Assembly: GCA_016928305.1 (NCBI GenBank) | Contig: JAFGKY010000168.1 | Span: 1 to 33,286, forward strand | DNA: 33,286 nt | Reading direction: 5' to 3' | Origin: Bacteroidales bacterium | GTDB taxonomy: Bacteria; Bacteroidota; Bacteroidia; Bacteroidales; UBA10428 | Shown here: piece after piece, positions 1 through 9,848 of the stretch | How the letters are laid out: every line of letters begins with the position of its first letter | Numbering within the stretch: position 1 is the first letter of the stretch | The notes under the pieces: generated by a model | What the model was told of the DNA's origin: nothing | The model's database searches: none | What the model saw: the letters and a program-made list of their open reading frames with translations, nothing else | Position numbers and translations under genes: made by a program

Positions 1-225
1 AACAGGCCCGTTAAAATTGTCTTTTTCATAGGTTTATTTTGATCTGACCACCCGAATCATTCTTCATCACAATGATGAATCCCGGAGAGGGGCTGTCTCA
101 AAAATACAGATTTTATTTTTTTAATCCGCACTGTTCGGCTTCTGTCGCCTGTTACCGGTTAAGAAACCCATATTCAAAGTAGATGCCTGCAGGATCCCTG
201 AAGAAGAAAAGGAATCCTTTATCAG

Positions 226-282
226 GGCTGACGGAGCGATTGGTCTGCCTTAGCTAAAGCTACGGAGGATGAAATCGATTGA
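226..282 (+). repeat. 57-bp dispersed repeat, copy 1
   Basis: Positions 226-282 match 29660-29716 in the same orientation at 55 of 57 bases; the differences are at 247 (G/A) and 252 (A/C). The unit contains an imperfect hairpin core, CCTTAGCTAAAGCTACGGAGG, with arms that pair through a few mismatches. It also has CGATT (236-240) and AATCG (273-277) that can pair around the core. It lies in non-coding DNA. This is the form of a REP/MITE-like dispersed palindromic element rather than a gene. Only two copies are visible here, so its wider distribution is unknown. Confidence 0.8.
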
Positions 283-461
283 TTTAAGAACACCGAATTG
301 GGTTTACAAAAATGTGCCATAATTTATTGTTAAACCTGCAGACATATATCAGGATAAGACAGGTCTGTGCAACCGTAAATAGTGAACCAGGTTTCGGATT
401 CCTGTTCAATCTGTTGATATATAAATTCGAAAAAGAACGCTGCAAATTATCTCCAAATTGA

Positions 462-469
462 TATATTTG
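462..469 (+). promoter_or_regulatory. Candidate Bacteroidota -7 box for the hybrid regulator
   Basis: TATATTTG at 462-469 fits the TAnnTTTG consensus of the major Bacteroidota sigma factor. It lies 25 bases before the ATG at 495, which would give a very short leader. I do not see a good TTTG-type -33 element at the expected distance, so the call rests on one box. Confidence 0.35.
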
Positions 470-494
470 CAATGAAGCAATCCCCAATTATTTG

Positions 495-3400
495 ATGTTT
501 AGATTCTTATACATAGTCTTCCCGGTTCAGGTGGTTTTTAAGAACAGTAAAAAACTCTTTAGACATTGGCTGGTTAACAGGAGCCACTTCTTTTTCCTGT
601 ATTTTGCTTCAGTTTTCCTTTTCTTATTCTTCTCAGGTTTTTTGTGGGCATCAATCCCTCAAAATATTACTTTCCGGAATTATAAGATTGAGGATGGGTT
701 GTCTCAAAGTTCTGTATTTGCCATTACCCAGGATTCGGATGGCTTTATGTGGTTTGGAACGCGTGATGGACTGAACCGTTTCGACGCAAGACGGTTTAAG
801 ATCTATCGAAATGTTAAGGGTGATTCACTGAGTCTGGAGAGTAACGAAATCAATTGCCTTGTCATAGATAAAGAAAACCGGTTATGGATTGGAACGAGGC
901 TTGGCTTACACCTTTATAATAAGACATTGGATAATTTTATTCGTGTCAGTTTAGCGCAACCAGATGGAGGATATGCACCTCAGGAATCAATTCGGGGATT
1001 ACTTTCAGATTCGAATGGACGCTTATGGGTTCTAAGCGGGACACGGGTTTTTGTTTCAAAAAAAGAAGACCCGATGTTGTTTGACCTGCTGGAGATTCAA
1101 AACCCAACTGTACCTGGAACCAGGAAAAGCGTTATGAGGAATATTTTTGAAGACAGCAATGGCACGATCTGGATTTCTAACAATTTCAATTTGTATAGAG
1201 TCACTTCAAATAAACTCGGAGATTATGAATCTCACATCGTCAAGTTTCCCCTTGAACCTCAAAGCAATAGCTTTAGAGTAAACTCAATTGTTGAATACCC
1301 GGAAGGGAAGCTATGGATGGGCACTGAAAGTTCGGGAGTAATACTATATGATATCAACAGGGATATTCATAAACAGTACCAGCACCTAAATAATGATCCG
1401 AATTCTCTCGTAAGTAATAAAATAAGGAGTATTGTCATCGATGAATCAGGAATGATCTGGATAGGAACCGTGGAGGGATTAAGTATTCTGGATGCGATAA
1501 CACAGAATTTCACAACCATTAAAAGTAATCCAGAAAATGACCTGAGCCTAAGCGCTAATTCCATCATATCGATGTATAAAGATTATGCAGGTTCGATTTG
1601 GATTGGAACATTTTATGGTGGAGTAAATCTATTCAGCCGTTATCATTTTAGTTACAATTATTATAAAACTCAAAGGGATGGTACAGGACTCAGCGAAAAA
1701 ATTGTGAGTAAGATAGTTGAAGACGAAAATAACAATTTGTGGATAGGAACAGAAGGCGGAGGGTTGAACTATCTTAACAGAAAGTCAGGAAGGTTTGAAT
1801 ATTTTACGGCCAGTAGTACAAGGAACCCTGTCAGCCATAACAATATAAAATGTCTTTATTTTGATTCAGATTTAATTTTATGGATTGGGACCAGTGGTGG
1901 CGGATTAGATATCCTTGATACAAAAGCCAATTCGATTAGGAATTTTAGGAATGATCCAAAGAATAATAAATCGATTGCAAGCAATTGGATTTATTCAATC
2001 CTCGAAGATAAGGACGGGAGTGTATGGCTTGGAACCTATGGCGACGGACTTGATCGTTTTATAAGGGAAACAGGAGAATTCAGGCATTATAATAAAAACG
2101 ACGGAGATAGTAGTATAAGCTCAAACTCAATCAGGTCAATGCTCCTTGATTCGCAAGGGCGCATGTGGTTTGGTACCAGTAAAGGTCTTTGCCGGCATGA
2201 AGCAAAAGGTGATCATTTCAAAAGTTACTTTGCTCTAAACTATGATACGACTACATTATCCTCTGACGATATTTACTGTCTTCATGAAGATCAGAATCAT
2301 CGGTTATGGATTGGAACCTATGGGGGCGGATTAAACTATTTTGATGAACAGAAACAACAGTTTTCATCCTTTACAGTTGATGACGGATTACCCGGAAATA
2401 TCGTTTACGGGATACTGGAAGATAATTCAGGATATATATGGCTGAGTACCAATAACGGATTGACGCGTTTTGATCCGAAAGAGAAGATATTCAGAAATTT
2501 TGATAATGACGATGGGTTGCCCGGTGATGAATACAACTATAACTCTTATTATAAAACCCGAAATGGTGAGCTGTTTTTTGGAGGGAAGAATGGACTTATT
2601 TCATTTGACCCGGAACAGATCGCAACAAATATATTTAAGCCAAATGTTAAATTTACCGGTCTACGGCTTTTTAACAGACAGATTCAAATTAGCGACGATT
2701 CGAAATTGCTTTCCGAAAATATTAATACAGTGAAGGAAATTAAACTTAAACATAATCAGAAGATTATTACGTTTGAATTTTCAGCACTGAATTTTGTAAA
2801 TCCCTTGAAGAATAGATTTGCCTATAAACTTGAAGGTTCAAATGAAGATTGGAATTATACATATATTCCTGAAGCAACATACATGAATTTGCATCCGGGC
2901 AAGTACACACTACTAGTAAAAGGATCAAACAATGACAATATTTGGAATGAAGAACCTGCACAGCTGAACATCCTTGTTTTACCTCCCCCTTGGAAGTCAT
3001 GGTGGGCATATTTAATATATACATTGGCCTTTGGCTGTGTATTATACCTGATCATTAATTTCCAGCGATCGAGAAGCAATTTAAAACACAGACTCGAACT
3101 TGAACGCCTTGAACTGGATCGGCAAAATGAATTGCACCAGTTAAAATTGAAATATTTCACAAATTTATCCCACGAGATCAGGACTCCGCTTACTTTAATT
3201 CTAACACCTCTTGAGAACCTGCTTTCCGGTTTTAAAAATGATTTCCCTGTTTATAAGCAATTGCTGGGCATAAAAAACAACGCTGACAGGTTGTTACGAC
3301 TGGTCAATCAGATTATGGATTTCAGGAAACAGGAAATGGGAAAGTTGAAACTTTCTTTTGCTGAAGGAAACATTGTGAAATTCTTAAGAGAAATTTATCT

Positions 3401-4739
3401 GGCATTTTTTGATGAAATCAAGAGAAAAAGCCTGACATATAATTTTGAATCTGTTGAAGAATCTATTCTTGTGTGGTATGACAGGGATGAGCTGGAAAAA
3501 GTATTTTTCAATGTTCTTTCCAACGCAGTAAAGTTTGCAGACAAAGGGGGAAAAATTACCATAAAAACTGCTGTTTTACCGGGAAATACAGAAACGGAAT
3601 ATCCCGGATACATAGAAATAAAAATCAGCAATACAGGAAAAGGAATTCCGGCTGAAAAACAGGCCTTGATTTTTGACCGTTTCTACCAGGTAGACAAACA
3701 TGGATTGACAGAATATGGAACAGGAATCGGATTGGCTCTTTCAAAGGGAATCATTGAGCTCCATTCAGGGAGGATCAGTGTTGAAAGCAAGATTGGAGAG
3801 GACAATACACAAGGATATACCTGCTTCACGATTTTGCTTCCCCTCGGAAAGGATCATATTCCTGATGATCAGATTATTGAAGATTTTAAAAACAGTGAAT
3901 CCGTTGAAATATACGAACTGTTAAATGAAGAAGAAAGTGAACCTGATAAAAAATCCGGGAATGTCATTGATAAGGAGCTTCCCAACATTTTACTGGTTGA
4001 AGATAATGATGAGATCAGGAAGTTGATTTTTGATTCATTAAAGTCGGAATTTAAGATAATTGAAGCAGAAAATGGAAAAATAGGGTGGCAAATAGCCACT
4101 GAAAGTATACCCGATCTGATTATCAGTGATGTGATAATGCCCGAAATGGATGGCCTGGAACTATGTGAACGATTAAAGACTGATGACCGGACCAGCCATA
4201 TTCCGGTAATTCTGCTTACAGCAAGAACATCCATCATCCATAAATTAAGCGGATTAAAAACCGGAGCTGATGATTACCTGACCAAACCATTCAATATCCA
4301 GGTTCTGCGTGTAAGAATAAAAAACCTGATCGAATTACGGAAAAAACTAAGGGAAAAATTTGGCAAAAGAAAAAACATGATACCTGAACTTGTGAACCAA
4401 GAATCTTCCCGGGATGATATTTTCCTTAAAAATGCAGCAGAAATCATCAATAATAAAATGATGGATCCCGACTTTTCTGTCAATAAACTGGCCGTCGAGG
4501 TCGGGATGAGTCAATCTGTACTTTACCGGAAATTAAAAGCATTGACTGATTTAAGTCCGAATGATTTTATTAAAAATATCCGTCTCAATAAAGCGGAAGA
4601 ACTTTTATTCAAAGATGATCTTACGATATCCGAAGTGGGTTACAGGGTTGGTTTCAATGACCCTAAATATTTTTCAAGATCATTTAAAAAGCAATACGGG
4701 GTCACTCCTTCGGATTATTTGCGCGAAAAGAAAAAATAG
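495..4739 (+). CDS. Hybrid two-component system sensor/regulator (HTCS)
   Basis: One-protein signal transducer of the type that senses oligosaccharides in the periplasm and switches on the adjacent SusCD operon. In order, in about 1414 residues: an N-terminal hydrophobic segment (about 35-55); two-component regulator propeller repeats with recurring W-[IFL]-G-T motifs (about 60-760); a Y_Y_Y domain (about 780-850); a membrane span (about 858-880); a histidine kinase with the H-box SHEIRTPL (His about 893), an N-box NVLSNAVKF and GTGIGLALS; a receiver domain with NILLVEDND, phospho-acceptor Asp about 1212 in ISDVIMPEMDG, and Lys in YLTKPF; and an AraC-type HTH at the C-terminus. ATG at 495 is preferred over the TTG one codon upstream. 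All key catalytic residues appear present. It is separated from susC by 310 bases and is probably its direct regulator. Confidence 0.96.
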   Translation: MFRFLYIVFPVQVVFKNSKKLFRHWLVNRSHFFFLYFASVFLFLFFSGFLWASIPQNITFRNYKIEDGLSQSSVFAITQDSDGFMWFGTRDGLNRFDARRFKIYRNVKGDSLSLESNEINCLVIDKENRLWIGTRLGLHLYNKTLDNFIRVSLAQPDGGYAPQESIRGLLSDSNGRLWVLSGTRVFVSKKEDPMLFDLLEIQNPTVPGTRKSVMRNIFEDSNGTIWISNNFNLYRVTSNKLGDYESHIVKFPLEPQSNSFRVNSIVEYPEGKLWMGTESSGVILYDINRDIHKQYQHLNNDPNSLVSNKIRSIVIDESGMIWIGTVEGLSILDAITQNFTTIKSNPENDLSLSANSIISMYKDYAGSIWIGTFYGGVNLFSRYHFSYNYYKTQRDGTGLSEKIVSKIVEDENNNLWIGTEGGGLNYLNRKSGRFEYFTASSTRNPVSHNNIKCLYFDSDLILWIGTSGGGLDILDTKANSIRNFRNDPKNNKSIASNWIYSILEDKDGSVWLGTYGDGLDRFIRETGEFRHYNKNDGDSSISSNSIRSMLLDSQGRMWFGTSKGLCRHEAKGDHFKSYFALNYDTTTLSSDDIYCLHEDQNHRLWIGTYGGGLNYFDEQKQQFSSFTVDDGLPGNIVYGILEDNSGYIWLSTNNGLTRFDPKEKIFRNFDNDDGLPGDEYNYNSYYKTRNGELFFGGKNGLISFDPEQIATNIFKPNVKFTGLRLFNRQIQISDDSKLLSENINTVKEIKLKHNQKIITFEFSALNFVNPLKNRFAYKLEGSNEDWNYTYIPEATYMNLHPGKYTLLVKGSNNDNIWNEEPAQLNILVLPPPWKSWWAYLIYTLAFGCVLYLIINFQRSRSNLKHRLELERLELDRQNELHQLKLKYFTNLSHEIRTPLTLILTPLENLLSGFKNDFPVYKQLLGIKNNADRLLRLVNQIMDFRKQEMGKLKLSFAEGNIVKFLREIYLAFFDEIKRKSLTYNFESVEESILVWYDRDELEKVFFNVLSNAVKFADKGGKITIKTAVLPGNTETEYPGYIEIKISNTGKGIPAEKQALIFDRFYQVDKHGLTEYGTGIGLALSKGIIELHSGRISVESKIGEDNTQGYTCFTILLPLGKDHIPDDQIIEDFKNSESVEIYELLNEEESEPDKKSGNVIDKELPNILLVEDNDEIRKLIFDSLKSEFKIIEAENGKIGWQIATESIPDLIISDVIMPEMDGLELCERLKTDDRTSHIPVILLTARTSIIHKLSGLKTGADDYLTKPFNIQVLRVRIKNLIELRKKLREKFGKRKNMIPELVNQESSRDDIFLKNAAEIINNKMMDPDFSVNKLAVEVGMSQSVLYRKLKALTDLSPNDFIKNIRLNKAEELLFKDDLTISEVGYRVGFNDPKYFSRSFKKQYGVTPSDYLREKKK

Positions 4740-4850
4740 CACTCCCGGATCAAAAAGAAACATAATTTCGTTTTTTATTTCTCTTATATTCTGCTATTTA
4801 AATTATCTATGTCTTTGAGATTTTGACAGTGAAATGTAAAAATCCCATGA

Positions 4851-4887
4851 TTTTATGAATGAATTATCTACCTTTTATGAATGGATT
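4851..4887 (+). promoter_or_regulatory. Candidate HTCS operator: 15-bp direct repeat, 22-bp period
   Basis: TTTTATGAATGAATT (4851-4865) and TTTTATGAATGGATT (4873-4887) differ at one base and start 22 bases apart, about two helical turns. AraC-family DNA-binding domains commonly recognise direct repeats placed on the same DNA face. The position between the HTCS gene and susC, upstream of a TAnnTTTG box, makes this the best operator candidate in the window. Binding is inferred. Confidence 0.45.
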
Positions 4888-4956
4888 TTCTTCCTCTCGC
4901 CCATTTAATCTTACTTGAAAGAATATATAATCTGCCCCCGACTGCTTTGAATTGCC

Positions 4957-4964
4957 TAATTTTG
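4957..4964 (+). promoter_or_regulatory. Candidate -7 box of the susC promoter
   Basis: TAATTTTG matches the Bacteroidota -7 consensus TAnnTTTG. It lies 86 bases before the susC ATG at 5050, giving a leader of roughly 80 bases. No convincing -33 element is seen, which would suit a promoter that depends on an activator. Confidence 0.35.
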
Positions 4965-5049
4965 TTGAAGTGTTCTGATATATAATTAAATAAGAGGAAC
5001 ATTCCCAAAAATACGTTTTCATAAAAAGATGAATTAAACTAAGCTGACT

Positions 5050-7998
5050 ATGCTACTTAAATTTTTAAAAATCAAAGAAGTCATCATTATTACTGGTGTT
5101 TTATTTCTTTTTCCTGCATTTGCTTTTGGTCAGATCATCAGTGGTACTGTCATTTCGGGTGAAGGGGAAACTCTTGTGGGTGCTACAGTTCTTGTGAAAG
5201 GAACTGAAATAGGTACAATAACAAATTCAGATGGATTTTACCGTATAAATACTGAAGGACAGGGTGATATATTGGTTGCATCTTATATTGGCTATATTTC
5301 ACAGGAAATAGCCATTAATAACCAAACAGTTATAAATTTTACCCTGGAACTGGATATAAAGAGCCTGGATGAAATAATTGTTGTCGGTTACGGTACCCAG
5401 CGGAAGAGTGATATTACCGGTGCAGTAGGTTCTGTATCCAAAGACCGAATTGAAACTGCTGCTGTTACAGATATTGCTCAAATGATCCAGGGTTCTGTGC
5501 CAGGATTAACTGTAATGACCACTGCAGCGGGAGCCGATCCGGAAGGTCAGAGTGGCATAATGCTGATACGGGGCAGGAACTCCATTTCCGCAAGCTCTGA
5601 TCCTTTACTGGTAGTGGACGGGATTCCATACAACGGATCAATCTCAGATATTTCACCTGAAGATGTAGCTTCCATAGAGGTTTTGAAGGATGCATCTTCT
5701 GTAGCCATTTACGGTTCGCGTGGATCGAATGGCGTCATCCTGATTACGACCAAAAAGGGAAAGGAGGGTAAAACGCAAGTAAAATACGATGGGTTCTTTT
5801 CGGTTCAAAATGTGGTCAATTTCCCACATATCATGGATGGTGAGGAGTATCTGAATTATAAGAATAATTGGACGGATTTTGATGAACCTGACGATGCATT
5901 ATCCGCACTTACAAATTCTGAGCTGGAGGTATATGAAGATGGCAGCTGGAAGGACTGGACGTGGAGGGAACTTATTACCCAGCAAGGGCAAAGCACCCGC
6001 CACAATCTATCCATTTCAGGTGGTACAAAAGATTTCAGATATAATGTAACAACCAGCTATTTAGGCACAAAAGGTATTGTACTTAATGACGAATATAAAC
6101 GTCTTACAAATCGTGTAAACCTTGATGCAGAACTGACCAATTGGTTAAGTATGACGTCGAGTACTATGCTGACTTGGAAAGACAGAAGTGGCGCCGTACC
6201 TAGATTTACAGATGTATTTAATAAATCACCCCTTATGAGACCGTTTAATCCAGACGGTTCGATCAATATTCAACCTGATGCAGATAATGAAAAAAGAATA
6301 AATCCTATTGAAAACCAACTATATGATGATAAGAATGTGGGATATAATCTATCATCTATTTTGTCTTTTGAAGTCACAATAATAGAAGGGCTAAGCTACA
6401 GAATTAATGGGAATATTCAGTATGGAAGATCAGAACATGATGAATATCAGGGACGTAACACAGCAGTAGGGAAGAGTATAAATGGATGGGGATCCATGGA
6501 TAATTCAGAAAGTTATTCCTATGCAATTGAGAATTTATTGAATTACAAGCGTGATATCGGTGAACACCATCTTTTTTTTACAGCGCTGTATTCCTTCGAA
6601 GAACTGACATCCAGGAGAAAAATTCAGGAAGGAGAAAACTTTCCAAACGATTTGCTCTCATACTGGGGCATGCCATCTGCCGGATTGATTACCAATTCCT
6701 ATACGAATTACCTGACAGCTCTCATTTCACAAATGATTCGTATAAACTATTCGTATGGAAGTCGCTATTTAATAACCGCAACTGCCCGCCGAGACGGGTA
6801 TTCGGGTTTTGGTTCAAATAACAAATACGGTATATTCCCATCAGTTGCCCTGGGCTGGAATATTGCTAATGAGTCATTTTTCGAACCTGTGAAAGACATA
6901 ATGAATATATTCAAATTGCGCTTTTCACTTGGTGAAAGCGGTAATCAAGCCATATCAGCCTATCAGACAATCTCAAAACTGGAGAATAGCGATTATCTGA
7001 TAGGAAGCAGTCTGGCTGCAGGTTACACTCCGTCTACTTTAGGAACTCCCAGTCTGACATGGGAAACTACTCGTTCATACAACATCGGCATCGATTATGG
7101 ATTTTTAAAATCCCGTATTTACGGAGCTTTTGACATTTATCAAAATGATACACGCGACTTATTACTTAAAAGAAGTATATCTGCTGTAAACGGTATAACT
7201 TCCATCTATGAGAATATAGGTAAGACCCGAAACCAAGGCGTGGAATTTACTGTGGTATCAGATAATATTCGTAAAAATAAATTCGGATGGAACAGTGCGT
7301 TAAACCTGGCACTTATTCGTACCGAAATAATAGATCTCTATGGTAATAAACTTGATGATATAGACAACGGATGGTTCATAGGATATCCGATTAAGGTATA
7401 TTATGATTATTATATTGTCGGTGTATGGCAAACCAATGAAGCTCAACTTGCCGAACAATATGGTGCTTTGCCAGGTTACGCCAGATACGATGATTTAAAT
7501 AACAACGGGGAGTATGATGCAGGTGATCGCCAGATCATTGGTTCAGCAGAGCCAAATTTCACGTGGAGTTTAAATAACATTTTCGACTATGGACCTTTCC
7601 AATTAAGTATTTATCTGTACGGTACGAAAGGAACTGTTAAGCCGGATCCTTTCAGGGCGAAAAATTATTATGTTTCTCAGGATTTCTGGAGAGAAGATAA
7701 TCCTTCCAGTGATATGTGGTCTACGGAATCAAATTCGAATCAATATATTGCTGCAAAGACAATTACTCCGGATTATTATGAGGAAGCCGATTTTTGGCGT
7801 GTTAAGGATGTAACATTCTCATACATGACACCACAGGCATTGCTTTCAAAAATTGGTCTAAATGGACTGAAAATCTATGTTACCAGTAAAAATCTTTTGA
7901 CATTCACGAAGTACAACGGTATGGATCCAGAACTTGGTAACCAGCGAGCAATACCACTCCAGCGAGAGTTTATTTTCGGACTGAATTTTACATTATAA
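5050..7998 (+). CDS. SusC/RagA-family TonB-linked outer membrane receptor
   Basis: Outer membrane beta-barrel that imports oligosaccharides captured by its SusD partner, driven by TonB. It has an N-terminal signal peptide ending around AFAFGQ, a carboxypeptidase-regulatory-like domain (about 28-100: SGTVISGEGETLVGATVLVKG, abbreviated here to its core GATVLVKG), the family motif DEIIVVGYGTQ near residue 113, a plug domain with LVVDGIPY and IEVLKDASS..YGSRG..GVILITTKKG, and a long barrel ending in an aromatic C-terminal strand (FIFGLNFTL). At 982 residues it is a normal length. It is directly followed by susD (27 bases) and heads the long operon. Confidence 0.97.
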   Translation: MLLKFLKIKEVIIITGVLFLFPAFAFGQIISGTVISGEGETLVGATVLVKGTEIGTITNSDGFYRINTEGQGDILVASYIGYISQEIAINNQTVINFTLELDIKSLDEIIVVGYGTQRKSDITGAVGSVSKDRIETAAVTDIAQMIQGSVPGLTVMTTAAGADPEGQSGIMLIRGRNSISASSDPLLVVDGIPYNGSISDISPEDVASIEVLKDASSVAIYGSRGSNGVILITTKKGKEGKTQVKYDGFFSVQNVVNFPHIMDGEEYLNYKNNWTDFDEPDDALSALTNSELEVYEDGSWKDWTWRELITQQGQSTRHNLSISGGTKDFRYNVTTSYLGTKGIVLNDEYKRLTNRVNLDAELTNWLSMTSSTMLTWKDRSGAVPRFTDVFNKSPLMRPFNPDGSINIQPDADNEKRINPIENQLYDDKNVGYNLSSILSFEVTIIEGLSYRINGNIQYGRSEHDEYQGRNTAVGKSINGWGSMDNSESYSYAIENLLNYKRDIGEHHLFFTALYSFEELTSRRKIQEGENFPNDLLSYWGMPSAGLITNSYTNYLTALISQMIRINYSYGSRYLITATARRDGYSGFGSNNKYGIFPSVALGWNIANESFFEPVKDIMNIFKLRFSLGESGNQAISAYQTISKLENSDYLIGSSLAAGYTPSTLGTPSLTWETTRSYNIGIDYGFLKSRIYGAFDIYQNDTRDLLLKRSISAVNGITSIYENIGKTRNQGVEFTVVSDNIRKNKFGWNSALNLALIRTEIIDLYGNKLDDIDNGWFIGYPIKVYYDYYIVGVWQTNEAQLAEQYGALPGYARYDDLNNNGEYDAGDRQIIGSAEPNFTWSLNNIFDYGPFQLSIYLYGTKGTVKPDPFRAKNYYVSQDFWREDNPSSDMWSTESNSNQYIAAKTITPDYYEEADFWRVKDVTFSYMTPQALLSKIGLNGLKIYVTSKNLLTFTKYNGMDPELGNQRAIPLQREFIFGLNFTL

Positions 7999-8025
7999 AA
8001 AAGTAACATTAAAATATATATTCCG

Positions 8026-9810
8026 ATGAAATCCAAGAAAAATATAATATTGTTTTCGGCTCTCTTTGCAGGATTAATGATTTTCCCGAATTGCAGTGAT
8101 GACCTGCTTGAAGAACATCCCGATACGTTCCTTACTGCTGATCAGTTATATAATACTCAGTCGGGATTTGAATCCGGGCTCAATGGATTGTATGCCCTGG
8201 TACGAAACGAACGTGAAGGTCAGGGTTATACTAATGGTTTTGGAGAGACAGGATTACGTGCTCTGATGAATATCGGAGGTACCGATATTTATAATAGTGG
8301 TGCTGGAGCAGGCGGTGAATTCTCAGCGATCTATGAAGATTGGGCAAAAGCAAACGTCCCTACGGATAAAAGCCTTGAAAAAGCGTTTAATTGGTTATAT
8401 CAGACCGTATTGGCTGCAAATCTCCTAATTGAACGCGCTGAAAATCCAGACATAAAATGGAATGACGATGCAGTGAAAGATCGCATTGTGGCAGAAGCCC
8501 GGCTGGTACGTGCATGGTCCTACCGACATCTGTCCTATATGTGGGGAAATGTACCACTGGTCCTTAATGAAGTTACAGGTGATAATTTCCGGACAGATTA
8601 TGTAAGGGAGGATATCCATGTCATTCGTCGGAAAATTATCAATGACCTTCTTTTTGCTGAATCCAAAATGGATTGGTATCCTTCTCAAATGGGTCGTGCG
8701 ACCAAAGGGGTTGTACTGAATTATCTTGCTGAAATGTACCTGGCAGAGGCCGGTAAAATAGAAGGTTCCTATAACAGGACCATGCTGGATTCAGCTTACT
8801 TGTATGCTAATAAGTGCATTGAAGAAGGTCCTTACAGCCTGGTCAGGGAAAGAATGGGAAGCGGGCCCGGAAATGCTTTTATGGATATGTTTAATCCGGC
8901 TAATGTAAATATGGAGACGGGTAATACAGAAGCTTTATGGGTATTGTTATGGGAAAAAAATGTTACCGGCGGAGGTGCTAATTTGATGCGTTTTTCCTTC
9001 CGCCCTAAATATGATAAATCAGGCAGTATCGGGCCCGAGATCGCTATTTCATACTATGATGAGTCACGTGGAGGCAGGGGATTCGCCCGCACAGCACTTA
9101 CTAAATGGGCTTTATACTTATTCAATTTATCAAGCGATTATGAGAACCAAGTTATTGACGACCGGGGTTCCGAATATGCGATTGCAAAGTATTACATCCT
9201 TGGAAAATACGACACTTACTCGGGAAATAAAAGCCTGACAGGAGAACCCTGGCAAGAAGGCGATACTGTTTGGATTGGCTGCCCGAATATTGATCAATGT
9301 GATGACCGAAACCAGGGAACTATTAATGGTTTTGATAACCTGGAATCCGGGGCATCTGAAGGAGATAACAACAACTGGCCTTATACTTTGAAATATAGTT
9401 TCTGCGATGTGGGTTATCCAAAAAACAACGCATCTCATTTCGACCAGGTTTATGTCCGCCTGGCTGAAACCTATTTATTGCGAGCTGAGGCTGCAATGAA
9501 ACTGGATAATATACCTCAGGCCACAAGCGATATTAATGAATTGCGAACACGCGCACATGCACTTACCGTTTCGGATTCCGATATTTCACTATCGCTTATA
9601 CTTGAAGAGCGTGCCAGGGAGCTAATGGCCGAAGAACAACGTCGTTATACGCTTCTGCGTACGATGCCAGGTCCCGAGGTGATAGATTGGATCTCATCGC
9701 GAAATGGCAGGGACCAAAACATAGCACTGCGCGATACCCTGTTCCCAATTCCACAAAGTGTGATTGATGCAAACGTAGATCTCGTAATGGAACAAAATCC
9801 AGGATTTTAA
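8026..9810 (+). CDS. SusD/RagB-family surface glycan-binding lipoprotein
   Basis: Surface lipoprotein that forms the lid of the SusC transporter and binds the imported glycan. The N-terminus is a lipoprotein signal with Cys about 23 (IFPNCSDD), followed by the SusD-like N-terminal region (LLEEHPDTFLTADQLYNT) and TPR-type helices. The C-terminal RagB/SusD part contains YVRLAETYLLRAEAAM, INELRTRAHA and ILEERARELMAEEQRR, the last being very typical of the family. The C-terminus (PIPQSVIDANVDL..NPGF) is also characteristic. It has 594 residues, as expected. It lies 27 bases after susC and 38 bases before the DUF5689 gene, so is almost certainly in the same transcript. Confidence 0.96.
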   Translation: MKSKKNIILFSALFAGLMIFPNCSDDLLEEHPDTFLTADQLYNTQSGFESGLNGLYALVRNEREGQGYTNGFGETGLRALMNIGGTDIYNSGAGAGGEFSAIYEDWAKANVPTDKSLEKAFNWLYQTVLAANLLIERAENPDIKWNDDAVKDRIVAEARLVRAWSYRHLSYMWGNVPLVLNEVTGDNFRTDYVREDIHVIRRKIINDLLFAESKMDWYPSQMGRATKGVVLNYLAEMYLAEAGKIEGSYNRTMLDSAYLYANKCIEEGPYSLVRERMGSGPGNAFMDMFNPANVNMETGNTEALWVLLWEKNVTGGGANLMRFSFRPKYDKSGSIGPEIAISYYDESRGGRGFARTALTKWALYLFNLSSDYENQVIDDRGSEYAIAKYYILGKYDTYSGNKSLTGEPWQEGDTVWIGCPNIDQCDDRNQGTINGFDNLESGASEGDNNNWPYTLKYSFCDVGYPKNNASHFDQVYVRLAETYLLRAEAAMKLDNIPQATSDINELRTRAHALTVSDSDISLSLILEERARELMAEEQRRYTLLRTMPGPEVIDWISSRNGRDQNIALRDTLFPIPQSVIDANVDLVMEQNPGF

Positions 9811-9848
9811 TAGATCCATGGCATTTAATTCGATAAAACTGAAATGAC

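Larger units (their letters stand above)
1..494. other. Left non-coding region
   Basis: I see no convincing gene here; a short minus-strand open frame near 284-487 has no recognisable protein features. The stretch holds one copy of the 57-bp dispersed repeat (226-282) and a TAnnTTTG-like promoter box at 462-469. The sequence at 89-103 (GGGGCTGTCTCAAAA) resembles the terminus of some insertion sequences, but no partner end or transposase is present in the window. The region may be the downstream part of a gene outside the window or a decayed mobile element. Confidence 0.5.
4740..5049 (+). promoter_or_regulatory. Regulatory intergenic region upstream of susC
   Basis: This 310-base AT-rich gap separates the regulator from the SusC gene and contains no gene. 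It holds a 15-bp direct repeat at 4851-4865 and 4873-4887 and a TAATTTTG box at 4957-4964. A 9-bp sequence, AATTATCTA, also occurs twice (4801-4809 and 4862-4870). The arrangement of paired repeat, then about 70 bases, then a -7 box, is what would be expected for an AraC-type regulator binding upstream of a promoter. No strong terminator for the regulator gene is visible. Confidence 0.55.

Noticed and set aside
89..103. GGGGCTGTCTCAAAA as an insertion-sequence end
   Set aside because: No inverted partner, target duplication or transposase gene was found in the window, so only the resemblance is noted.
284..487. 67-codon minus-strand open frame upstream of the regulator
   Set aside because: No signal peptide, domain, codon bias or start signal; it overlaps the probable promoter of the regulator gene.
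2767..3160. Minus-strand open frames inside the hybrid regulator gene
   Set aside because: They are antisense shadows of the Y_Y_Y and kinase-linker coding sequence and show no protein features.
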